Source of the DNA: Hyphomicrobiales bacterium
Lineage (GTDB): Bacteria; Pseudomonadota; Alphaproteobacteria; Rhizobiales; Xanthobacteraceae
Direction of reading: 5' to 3'
DNA: 8,504 nt
Assembly: GCA_003133345.1 (NCBI GenBank)
Contig: PKXB01000077.1
Span: 3,588-12,091 of the forward strand
In this document: piece after piece, positions 1 through 7,309 of the stretch
Layout of the letters: each line of letters opens with the position of its first letter
How positions within the stretch are numbered: position 1 is the first letter of the stretch
Notes under the pieces: model-generated
What the model saw: only the letters and a program-made list of their open reading frames with translations
Database searches by the model: none
What the model was told of the DNA's origin: nothing
Position numbers and translations under genes: made by a program

Positions 1-665
1 TCGGCAGTGATGCCATAGGGGCGAATTTTTCCAGCCTTCACCTGCGGCAGCGAGTTGGAGGCCTGATCGACAATCAGATCAATTTGCCCGGCCACCAGAT
101 CGAGCAATGCGGGCCCGGTGCCGCGATAGGGCACAAATTGCAGCTTGGCGCCGATCAATTGCTCGAAATAGACGCCGGAGAAATGCGCGCCGGAACCGAG
201 GCCGGCCGTGCCGGCCGTCACCTTGCCGTCATTGGCCTTGATCCAGACGATCAGCTCCTTCAGGTTTTTCGCCGGAACATCGTTCTTGGAAACGATCATC
301 ATCGGATTGCTGGCGATCAGCGCCACCGGATCGAGATCTTTCACCAAATCGAAGGTCAGCGGATAGATCGCGCCGTTGATCACATGCGTTCCGAGATGGC
401 CGATGCTCAGCGTGTAGCCGTCGGGCGCCGCGCGCACCGCGCGGGCGACGCCGAGGGTGCCGCCGGCGCCGGTGACGTTCTCGACCACGATGGTCTGCCC
501 GAGCGCCTGGCGCATGCGATCGCCGAGCACGCGCGCCAGCGCGTCGGTCGGACCGCCGGCGGAGAAAGGCACGATGATGGTGATCGGCCGCGACGGAAAG
601 TTTTCAGCGTCCGCGGAGGTGACGATTGCCAGCGCCGCCGCGGCGGCAATGATCAGTTTGTTCAT
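1..665 (-). CDS. Bug/TctC-family periplasmic solute-binding protein (3' end outside window)
   Basis: Secreted ligand-binding protein of the Bug (tripartite tricarboxylate transporter receptor) family, which captures small carboxylates or other metabolites in the periplasm. The first 221 residues are visible; the family is usually about 320 residues, so roughly the last 100 are missing. Residues 1-20 form a signal peptide (Lys3, Ala/Leu/Ile core, cleavage after Ala-Asp-Ala), then comes the typical family start FPSRPITIIVPFSAGGPTD, a TGAGGTLGVARAVRAAPDGYT segment, and later VPYRGTGPALLDLVAGQIDL followed by SLPQVKAGKIRPYGITA, all classic Bug signatures. The ATG at 665 is preceded by GGGAG with a 6-nt gap. 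It starts 48 bp after the PLP-enzyme stop on the same strand with no obvious terminator between, so co-transcription is likely. No TctA/TctB membrane genes are visible, as is common for orphan Bug proteins. The ligand cannot be deduced. Confidence 0.93.
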   Translation of the reverse strand, partial: MNKLIIAAAAALAIVTSADAENFPSRPITIIVPFSAGGPTDALARVLGDRMRQALGQTIVVENVTGAGGTLGVARAVRAAPDGYTLSIGHLGTHVINGAIYPLTFDLVKDLDPVALIASNPMMIVSKNDVPAKNLKELIVWIKANDGKVTAGTAGLGSGAHFSGVYFEQLIGAKLQFVPYRGTGPALLDLVAGQIDLIVDQASNSLPQVKAGKIRPYGITA

Positions 666-713
666 CGCTTGCTCCCACCAAGTTCTTTTGTGCGCTCGTG
701 GAAAATCATCCGC

Positions 714-1955
<1,242 letters not shown>

Positions 1956-1979
1956 CACTGCCTCAACTCAATGTGTGCT

Positions 1980-2429
1980 TTACTGCGGAGGGCGCGCGCG
2001 GAATACCACGAAATGGGACAGTGAGAAGTTGACCACGAAACTGATTGCGATCGATATCAGCTTCGCCGCCAGCAACGGCATGACATAAGAGAGCGCAAAC
2101 AGTGTCGCCGTGCTCGCCACCATGCCGGCGACGCCGGAGGCGAGGAAGGTCGCGTAGTCGCGCCAGCGCAGTACGCGGCCCGATTCCGGTCCGAAGGTGA
2201 TGAAGGAGTTCATCACATAGGAAAACGAGACGGCCACCAACCAGGCCAGCACGTTGGCGGGCACCAAAGGCCAGCCCAGAAAGTGGACTGTGGTCCAAAA
2301 AACACTGAAATCGATGGCCGTATTGACCACGCCCACCATGGCGAAGCTCGCCGCCTTGAGGGCGACCGCGCGCTCATGCCAGGCCACGGTCAGACGGTCG
2401 AGGAGGTTCTGCAGGGGCACCGGGATCAT
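1980..2429 (-). CDS. GtrA-family four-helix membrane protein (putative polyprenyl-phosphate-sugar flippase)
   Basis: Small integral membrane protein of 149 residues, the usual GtrA length. Members are thought to flip or help translocate polyprenyl-phosphate-linked sugars across the inner membrane for O-antigen, teichoic acid or arabinogalactan decoration. Four hydrophobic helices are visible at about 27-48, 56-78, 92-116 and 119-142. Family marks are VGVVNTAIDF after the first helix start, SYVMNSFITF at the end of helix 2, and the parallel NFSLSHFVVF at the end of helix 4. The classical Asn-Arg of these two motifs is Asn-Ser here. ATG at 2429 is the only sensible start; the frame extends upstream to TTG at 2513, but that would run into the divergent glycosyltransferase leader. 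No strong Shine-Dalgarno is seen. It is divergent from a GT2 gene 90 bp away, its natural functional partner, and leads the minus-strand run with the PLP enzyme. Confidence 0.87.
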   Translation of the reverse strand: MIPVPLQNLLDRLTVAWHERAVALKAASFAMVGVVNTAIDFSVFWTTVHFLGWPLVPANVLAWLVAVSFSYVMNSFITFGPESGRVLRWRDYATFLASGVAGMVASTATLFALSYVMPLLAAKLISIAISFVVNFSLSHFVVFRARPPQ

Positions 2430-2457
2430 CGTCAGTTCATAGCATTTTGAGGCGGGC

Positions 2458-2486
2458 GCGACAGCGCGGTTCCATTGCGCTATAGA
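2458..2486 (+). promoter_or_regulatory. Possible promoter for the GT2/deacetylase pair
   Basis: GCGACA (2458-2463) and TATAGA (2481-2486) are separated by 17 bp, each matching four of six sigma-70 consensus bases, and lie 33 bp before the ATG of the glycosyltransferase gene. The 90-bp gap between the divergent GtrA and GT2 genes must hold promoters for both directions; none better is seen. This is pattern-matching in a GC-rich gap and is weak on its own. Confidence 0.3.
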
Positions 2487-2519
2487 TCGCGCCGAAAGCA
2501 AGCGACAGGTCAACGAAAA

Positions 2520-3575
2520 ATGCCGGCGAAACCGACCAAATCAGCCGCCCGCGCGACGCGATCGGCGTCCGCGCCCGGCCTGTCGATCGTCGTGCCGGTA
2601 TTCAACGAGGCCAAGGGCCTCTCCGCCCTGCACGAGCGCATTGCCGAAGTGGCGCGCCGGCTCAAGATCAAGCGCGACCTGCGCACCGAAGTCGTTTATG
2701 TCGATGACGGCAGCACCGATGCCACCAACCGTATCGCCAATGCGCTGCCGGCCGATCCGCTCGATATCCAGGTGGTCACGCTATCGCGCAATTTCGGCAA
2801 GGAGGCGGCCCTGCTCGCCGGTCTCGACCATGCCCGGCTCGGCGCCGTGCTGTTCATGGACGGCGACGGCCAGCATCCACCCGACTTGGTCGACACGCTG
2901 GTCGCGCGCTGGCTCGATGACGGCGACGACGTGGTCTACACCGCCAAGGCGAATCGCGTGAACGAACCCTGGCTGCGCCGCGCCAGCGTGCACTGGTTCT
3001 ACGCGTTGATCAATTTGGGCGCCCGGCAGAAAATCCCCGAGGACGCCGGCGATTTCCGCCTGCTGTCGCCGCGCGCGGCGGCGGCGCTGCGCCAGATGCC
3101 CGAACGCAGCCGCTTCTTCAAGGGACTGTCGAGCTGGATCGGGTTCAAGCAGGTGCGCGTCGATTACGAGCCGGCGGTGCGCGCGCACGGCGCGACCAGC
3201 TGGAGCGTATGGACGTTGATCGGCCTGTCGATCGAAGGATTGACCTCGTTCTCGGTGGCGCCGCTGCGCGTCGCCAGCCTGCTCGGCCTGCTGCTAGCGG
3301 TGAGCGCGCTGTTCTTCGGCGGATGGATCGTGTTGCAGACGCTGCTGTTCGGCCAGGACGTGCCGGGCTATCCCTCGCTGGTGGTCAGCGTCATGGTGAT
3401 CGGCGGGGTGCAATTGATCATGATCGGCGTGCTCGGCGAATATATCGGCAAGCTCTTGTCGGAGATCAAAGCGCGGCCGGTCTATTTCGTCGCCGAACAC
3501 AGTGTGAAGAGCGCGGACAATTCAGCCAAAGAACTTGCAAAGCCGCGACCGGCGGCCGCGCGCGCGGCGGAGTAA
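2520..3575 (+). CDS. GT2 glycosyltransferase, GtrB/ArnC/DPM1-like (polyprenyl-phosphate glycosyltransferase)
   Basis: Membrane-anchored family 2 glycosyltransferase of 351 residues, expected to transfer a sugar from a nucleotide-sugar to undecaprenyl phosphate (or a related lipid) on the cytoplasmic face. The GT-A domain shows IVVPVFNE (23-30), VYVDDGSTDAT (59-69), LSRNFGKEAALLAGLDHA (88-105) and the metal-binding FMDGDGQHPPDL (112-123). An acceptor-side segment has DAGDFRLLSPRA at about 175-186 and RSRFFKGLSSWIGF near 196-209. Two C-terminal helices (about 251-274 and 287-308) precede the family tail GVLGEYIGKLLSEIKARPVYFV. This two-helix layout matches GtrB/ArnC/DPM1 rather than the ceramide-glucosyltransferase-like HpnI. 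ATG 2520 is preferred over the in-frame TTG 2475, which has no ribosome site; an AGG lies 10 nt before the ATG. The deacetylase gene follows after 7 bp. Donor sugar unknown; the deacetylase suggests an N-acetylhexosamine. Confidence 0.92.
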   Translation: MPAKPTKSAARATRSASAPGLSIVVPVFNEAKGLSALHERIAEVARRLKIKRDLRTEVVYVDDGSTDATNRIANALPADPLDIQVVTLSRNFGKEAALLAGLDHARLGAVLFMDGDGQHPPDLVDTLVARWLDDGDDVVYTAKANRVNEPWLRRASVHWFYALINLGARQKIPEDAGDFRLLSPRAAAALRQMPERSRFFKGLSSWIGFKQVRVDYEPAVRAHGATSWSVWTLIGLSIEGLTSFSVAPLRVASLLGLLLAVSALFFGGWIVLQTLLFGQDVPGYPSLVVSVMVIGGVQLIMIGVLGEYIGKLLSEIKARPVYFVAEHSVKSADNSAKELAKPRPAAARAAE

Positions 3576-3582
3576 GCGACAC

Positions 3583-4434
3583 GTGCGCAAGGCCGGCCGC
3601 CAGATCTGGCTATGCGCGGACGATTACGGCATTTCCCGTTCGGTCAACGCCGCCATCCGCGAATTGATCCTGCGCGGGCGCATCAACGCCACGTCGGTGA
3701 TGACGGCGGCGCCGCATTTCGACGCGAGCGAAGTGGCGGCGCTCGATGAACTCAATTCCGGGATAACGCGCGCCGCGCTCGGCTTGCACGTCACGCTGAC
3801 GGCGCCTTTCAAGCCGCTGAGCGAGGGCTTTGCGCCGCTTAGCCAAGGCCATTTCCTGCCGCTCCAGAAAATGATGCGTGCGGCGATCACGCGCCGGCTC
3901 AATCCCGAGCGGCTGGTGATCGAGATCGCCACGCAAGTGGAAGCCTTTGTCATGGCATTCGGCCGCCCGCCCGACTTCGTCGACGGCCACCAGCACGTGC
4001 ATCTGTTTCCGCAGGTGCGCGACGCCGCGCTCAAGGTGGCCGCGCAAGCAGCGCCCAATGCCTGGATCAGGCAATGCGGCCGCCCGCGTTCGGCGAGACG
4101 GCTGAAGGACCGCAAGGAATTGGTGCTCGACGTTTTAAGTGTGGGTTTTCGCCGCAAGGCAAAGCAACTCGGCGTGGCCACTAATCCGGCCTTTGCCGGC
4201 GCCTATGATTTCGACGGCAACCCCGACTTCGCCGCACTATTTCCGCGTTTCCTGGCCGGACTGCCGGATGGCGGGCTGATCATGTGTCATCCCGGCTTCG
4301 TCGATCCCGAATTGAAGCGACTCGATCCGCTCACCCACCAGCGCGAACGGGAATTTGCTTTTTTTAACTCGGAGAATTTTCCGCGGCTGCTGGCGCAACA
4401 CGGCGTCGCACTGGCGATCCCGGCCGGAGCGTGA
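3583..4434 (+). CDS. YdjC/ChbG/HpnK-family carbohydrate deacetylase (possibly NaxD-like)
   Basis: Metal-dependent N-deacetylase of the YdjC-like superfamily, whose members remove acetyl groups from chito-oligosaccharides (ChbG), hopanoid-linked GlcNAc (HpnK) or undecaprenyl-phosphate-linked amino sugars (NaxD). Length 283 residues, normal for the family. Residues in place: CADDYGIS at 11-18 (catalytic/metal Asp13-Asp14), LGLHVTLT at 67-74 with His69, FVDGHQHVH at 132-140 (metal His136 and neighbours), MCHPG at 234-238 with His236, and the T-x-x-R-E segment at 251-255. No signal peptide, so probably cytoplasmic. The start is taken as GTG 3583, with GGAG 10 nt upstream inside the end of the preceding gene; an in-frame TTG at 3535 would add 16 basic, unconserved-looking residues overlapping the GT2 gene. 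Separated from the GT2 stop by 7 bp: clearly one operon and probably acting on the GT2 product. Ends in a hairpin facing a convergent gene. Confidence 0.9.
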   Translation: MRKAGRQIWLCADDYGISRSVNAAIRELILRGRINATSVMTAAPHFDASEVAALDELNSGITRAALGLHVTLTAPFKPLSEGFAPLSQGHFLPLQKMMRAAITRRLNPERLVIEIATQVEAFVMAFGRPPDFVDGHQHVHLFPQVRDAALKVAAQAAPNAWIRQCGRPRSARRLKDRKELVLDVLSVGFRRKAKQLGVATNPAFAGAYDFDGNPDFAALFPRFLAGLPDGGLIMCHPGFVDPELKRLDPLTHQREREFAFFNSENFPRLLAQHGVALAIPAGA

Positions 4435-4443
4435 GCCGGGATC
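4416..4443. terminator. Candidate bidirectional terminator hairpin over two convergent stop codons
   Basis: A perfect 9-bp inverted repeat, GATCCCGGC (4416-4424) and GCCGGGATC (4435-4443), with a 10-nt loop. The deacetylase stop codon (4432-4434) lies in the loop and most of the transpeptidase stop codon (4442-4444, minus strand) lies in the right arm. The genes are only 7 bp apart, so this hairpin is the only structure available to end both transcripts. There is no T-tract on either side, so it is not a canonical intrinsic terminator; it may pause polymerase or protect mRNA 3' ends instead. Confidence 0.55.
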
Positions 4444-5188
4444 AGAGAACGACGACCTTGGTGCCGATTTTCACGCGGCTGTAGAGATCGATCACGTCGG
4501 CATTGCGCATGCGGATGCAGCCGGACGAGACGTTGTGGCCGATGGTCCAGGGCTCGTTCGAGCCGTGGATGCGGTAGAGCGACGAGCCGAGATACATCGC
4601 GCGCGCGCCGAGCGGATTGTTCGGGCCGCCGGCCATGAAATGCGGCAGGCCGGGCTGGCGCTGGAGCATTTCCTCCGGCGGCACCCAATCCGGCCATTCC
4701 TTCTTGGCCGAGATGCTGTGCATGCCCGACCAGGTGAAGCCGGGACGTCCGACGCCGACGCCGTAGCGCATCGCCCTGCCGCCGGCCTCGACCAGATAGA
4801 GGAACTTGTTCGGCGTATCGATGACGATGGTGCCGGGCGCTTCCGTACCGTGATAGTCGACCGCCTGGCGCAGATAGCGCGGATCGATCTCGAACCCGGG
4901 CAGCTGCTGTTCGAGCCGCGGATCGGCGGAGGGCGCGGTGTTGGCATAGGCCGTATTGGCATCCGGCTCGGCATTCCGATAACGCGACTGCGCCGCGCCA
5001 TTGCCGAACAGGAATTCGATGAAGCCGCCGCCGAGTTCGGACCGCGACTGCGGCCCTTGCGCCGCCACCAGGATCGGTCGCGCGTCCGTTATGTCTTCGG
5101 CGGAGGGCGCGAGCGACAGCGGCTGCGCCCAGGCGGCGCTGCTGACGGAGACGGCAACGATGAAGGCTGGAAAAACGGAACGCTGCAT
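4442..5188 (-). CDS. Secreted L,D-transpeptidase (YkuD/ErfK family)
   Basis: Periplasmic cysteine transpeptidase of 248 residues that forms 3-3 cross-links in peptidoglycan or attaches proteins to it. Residues 1-21 are a signal peptide ending Ala-Trp-Ala before Gln22. Residues 23-115 are a low-similarity linker. The YkuD domain starts at about 119 (GTIVIDTPNKFLYLVEAGG) and continues with RYGVGVGRPGFTWSG, the MAGGPNNPLGARAMYL segment at 185-200, and the catalytic block: His208 in RIHGSNEP and the SSGCIRM motif with nucleophile Cys224. It ends about 24 residues after this motif, as usual for short alphaproteobacterial members. ATG 5188 gives a clean signal peptide with a GAGAG purine run 8 nt upstream; the frame extends to 5227 but that would spoil the signal peptide. 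It converges with the deacetylase gene. A perfect palindrome at 5206-5224 sits just upstream, suggesting a dedicated regulator. Confidence 0.93.
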   Translation of the reverse strand: MQRSVFPAFIVAVSVSSAAWAQPLSLAPSAEDITDARPILVAAQGPQSRSELGGGFIEFLFGNGAAQSRYRNAEPDANTAYANTAPSADPRLEQQLPGFEIDPRYLRQAVDYHGTEAPGTIVIDTPNKFLYLVEAGGRAMRYGVGVGRPGFTWSGMHSISAKKEWPDWVPPEEMLQRQPGLPHFMAGGPNNPLGARAMYLGSSLYRIHGSNEPWTIGHNVSSGCIRMRNADVIDLYSRVKIGTKVVVL

Positions 5189-5205
5189 CGACGTACTCTC
5201 ACACT

Positions 5206-5224
5206 CAATTCGTCGGACGAATTG
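5206..5224. promoter_or_regulatory. 19-bp perfect palindrome upstream of the L,D-transpeptidase gene (candidate operator)
   Basis: Arms CAATTCGTC (5206-5214) and GACGAATTG (5216-5224) are exact reverse complements around one central G. It lies 17 bp upstream of the transpeptidase ATG at 5188, where a bound dimeric repressor would block transcription or early elongation. A one-base centre favours a DNA operator over an RNA hairpin, although a 6-bp stem with a 7-nt loop could also form. I do not recognise it as a named regulator's site. Confidence 0.5.
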
Positions 5225-5443
5225 CACTACAAACGCAAAGCGACACCGAATGGTAAACAGAAGCTGCCGCGTGCCGTATTGGCGCGACCGCGCGCGCGTT
5301 TCGTCGCGTTAAAGTTTATTTTGCGTAAAAGGCGATCCGTCATGGTAAACGGGGGGTTTTGATTTTCGATTTTCGGCTACGCAACCGGGCGTTAATCGCC
5401 GCTCTGCTAGAAACACAGCATTGGGGTCGCGAGGGGGCGTGGC
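5225..5443. other. Divergent intergenic region between L,D-transpeptidase and cheZ-like genes
   Basis: No gene is supported here. It must hold both divergent promoters, but I find no convincing -35/-10 pair. The stretch 5308-5380 is the most AT-rich part, with a T-rich tandem GATTTTC x2 at about 5361-5374 following a G6T4 run, and the 9-mer ATGGTAAAC occurs twice (about 5250 and 5342). The region ends with the strong ribosome site of the cheZ-like gene. Confidence 0.5.
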
Positions 5444-6085
5444 GTGCAGCGTAAAGTTTTCCGCGTCGAGCGGATGTTCGGTGGCCGGGCGGCGGCGCGG
5501 CGCATGGGCATCGCGGCGCCGGACCAGGTCGCAGAGCCCAAGGCCACCCCGGCGCGCGCTGAGCAGCCTGACGCCGACGGCACCGTGCAATCGCTTAAGC
5601 GCGAGCTCGCTTTGCTGCACGACGCCGTCGCCCGCAACAAGCGCGAGCTTGCCGTTCTCATCGGCGACGGCCGTGAGCGCCGGATGGCGCATGCGGCCGG
5701 CAAACTCGGTGCCGCGGTCGAGGGCATGGAAAAAGCCACCGAGAAGATTCTTAAATCGACCGAGGTGATCGACGAAAGTGCCAGGGCGCTCGCCGCCACG
5801 CTGAAAGACGATTACAAGCGCGGCTTGGCGCAGGAAATTCAGGAACACGTGGTGAAAATCTACGAAGCCTGCAATTTCCAGGATCTCAGCGGCCAGCGCA
5901 TCGGCCACGTGATCGAGACCTTGAACATGATCGAAAACCAGGTGGAGGACATGCTCGCGCGCCACAGCGGCCAGCCGGGCGATGCGCCCGCCGCCAAGCC
6001 GGGCCACACCCTGCTCAACGGTCCCCGGCTCGACGGCGATTCCGGCCACACCAGCCAGCTCGCAATCGACGAGATGTTCGCCTAG
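5444..6085 (+). CDS. cheZ: CheZ-like phosphatase of phospho-CheY
   Basis: Predicted chemotaxis protein of 213 residues related to CheZ, which speeds dephosphorylation of CheY-P and so resets the flagellar switch. The body is strongly helical with heptad-like stretches (about 47-75 and 85-125), consistent with the long four-helix-bundle hairpin of CheZ. The key motif is EACNFQDLSGQRI at 141-153: Asp147 and Gln151 match the spacing of the E. coli CheZ pair D143/Q147, where the Gln positions the attacking water. After a Pro/Gly-rich linker (about 175-203) it ends in QLAIDEMFA, which fits a short C-terminal CheY-docking helix. GTG 5444 is chosen because GAGGGGG lies 6 nt upstream; an ATG ten codons later lacks such a site. 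No other chemotaxis or flagellar gene is in the window, so its partner is inferred. It converges with the MFS gene. Confidence 0.82.
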   Translation: MQRKVFRVERMFGGRAAARRMGIAAPDQVAEPKATPARAEQPDADGTVQSLKRELALLHDAVARNKRELAVLIGDGRERRMAHAAGKLGAAVEGMEKATEKILKSTEVIDESARALAATLKDDYKRGLAQEIQEHVVKIYEACNFQDLSGQRIGHVIETLNMIENQVEDMLARHSGQPGDAPAAKPGHTLLNGPRLDGDSGHTSQLAIDEMFA

Positions 6086-6097
6086 CGCTGCGCGCTA
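6083..6097. terminator. Small hairpin between convergent cheZ-like and MFS genes
   Basis: TAGCGC (6083-6088) and GCGCTA (6092-6097) form a 6-bp perfect stem with a 3-nt loop, beginning with the TAG stop codon of the cheZ-like gene. It fills nearly all of the 15-bp gap to the MFS stop. No T-tract follows on the plus strand, and the stem is short, so termination function is only suggested by position. Confidence 0.35.
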
Positions 6098-6100
6098 AAG

Positions 6101-7291
6101 TTACTTCGGCCGCCGGATCAGAATAAAACAAACCAGCGCGGCCGCCGCGAAGCCGGCGGCGAGCGCCAGCGCCGCCGGATCGGATGCGCGATCCACCACG
6201 AACGCCATCACCAGCGGCGCCGCCGCCTGCACCAGCAGGAACGGGCCGGCGAGCCGGCCGATCAGGCGCCCATAACCGGAGGCGCCGAACAGCGCCAGCG
6301 GCACCGCGCCGCGCGTGATGGTGACCAGGCCGTTGGCGCCGCCAAACATGAGCGCGAACGCCGCCGCCACCGGCACCGATATGCCGAACAGCGCAAGCAT
6401 GGTGAAGGCGCAGAGCAGAACCGACAGCGCGAAGCGCGCCACCCACAAGGGATGCAAATTGCGGCCGAAGGTGAATTCGATCAGCCGCGCGCCGACCTGC
6501 GCCGGCCCGAACAGCGCGCCGATCCAGACCACCGTTCCGGCATCGATGCCGGAACGCGCGAAGATCGCCAGCAGGTGCGCTGACAGGCCGGACGGCACGA
6601 AGGCATAGGTCGCGAACGCCGCCGCCACCAGAATGAACGGCAAGCCATAGGGCGGCAGCACCGCCGGCGGCGGCGGCGCGTCACTGCGTGGCATGACTTC
6701 CGTCTCGAAGCGGGCGCGCGGCAGCGCCAAGGCATGCAGCGGCGCCGATATGCAGGCCAGCAGCGCGGCATAGACCAGATAGGTGCCGCGCCAGCCGAGG
6801 CTCTCGAGCAGGATATGCGTCGTCGGCCAGCTCACGGTCGAGGCGAAGCCGCCGGCGAGCGTCAACGCGGTGATCGGCGAACGCGCGCCGGCGCCGAAGA
6901 TGCGACCGAGCGTCGCGAAGGCGGAATCGTACAGGTTCGCCGCCATGGCAACGCCGAGCACCACCCACACGGCGAGATAGCTGATGCGATCAGCGGCGTG
7001 ACCGATCAGGACCAGCCCGAGCGCGCCGATCAGCGAGCCGAGGGTCATCACCACATGCCCGCCGAAGCGGTCGATTCCGCGCCCGACATAGGGCGCGCTC
7101 AAGCCGGCGGCCAACAGTCCGACTGAGAAGCCGCCCATGGCGAACGACATCGACCAGCCGCGCTCGGCCGCGATCAGCGGCAAGATCAGCACCGGCGTGT
7201 AGAAAATCGTGCCCCAGGACAAAATCTGGGTGACGCCGAGAACCGGCACGGCGCGCCAGGGGCCGTCGATGAAGTCGCGGGGAGCGGGCAT
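6101..7291 (-). CDS. Major facilitator superfamily (MFS) transporter
   Basis: Inner-membrane secondary transporter of 396 residues with the 12-helix layout: an N-terminal six-helix half (about 14-190), a Pro-rich cytoplasmic loop with an APPPPAVLPP stretch (192-215), and a second six-helix half (216-393). The loop after helix 2 carries the MFS motif-A-like APYVGRGIDRFGG at 66-78. GWRGTYLVYAALL at 166-178 is typical of helix 6 in many MFS proteins. The substrate cannot be read from the sequence; an organic anion is possible but unsupported. ATG 7291 is the first start before helix 1, though no good Shine-Dalgarno precedes it. Its leader contains a palindromic repeat (7310-7419), and it is separated by 165 bp from the lipoprotein gene upstream on the same strand, so the two may or may not share a transcript. 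Confidence 0.9.
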   Translation of the reverse strand: MPAPRDFIDGPWRAVPVLGVTQILSWGTIFYTPVLILPLIAAERGWSMSFAMGGFSVGLLAAGLSAPYVGRGIDRFGGHVVMTLGSLIGALGLVLIGHAADRISYLAVWVVLGVAMAANLYDSAFATLGRIFGAGARSPITALTLAGGFASTVSWPTTHILLESLGWRGTYLVYAALLACISAPLHALALPRARFETEVMPRSDAPPPPAVLPPYGLPFILVAAAFATYAFVPSGLSAHLLAIFARSGIDAGTVVWIGALFGPAQVGARLIEFTFGRNLHPLWVARFALSVLLCAFTMLALFGISVPVAAAFALMFGGANGLVTITRGAVPLALFGASGYGRLIGRLAGPFLLVQAAAPLVMAFVVDRASDPAALALAAGFAAAALVCFILIRRPK

Positions 7292-7309
7292 GAGGGCCGA
7301 CGTTGCTTC

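Noticed and set aside
3535..3582. TTG at 3535 as start of the deacetylase, giving a 16-codon overlap with the GT2 gene
   Set aside because: The extra residues are basic and unrelated to the family start. GTG 3583 has a GGAG at workable distance and places the CADDYG motif at the usual distance from the N-terminus.
2520..4434. Assignment of the GT2/deacetylase pair as hpnI/hpnK of hopanoid cyclitol-ether synthesis
   Set aside because: The GT2 has the GtrB/ArnC layout with two C-terminal helices, not the HpnI type, and no hpnJ or other hopanoid gene is nearby. The deacetylase alone cannot decide between the subfamilies.
5308..5345. Possible CtrA-type TTAA-N7-TTAA site in the AT-rich gap before the cheZ-like gene
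   Set aside because: Only one TTAA half is present with a T-rich stretch at the wrong spacing, so the consensus is not met.
4355..5362. A 335-codon plus-strand frame over the L,D-transpeptidase gene
   Set aside because: It is antisense to a gene with an intact signal peptide and HG...SSGC motif. The predicted protein has no recognisable domain and overlaps the end of the deacetylase gene.
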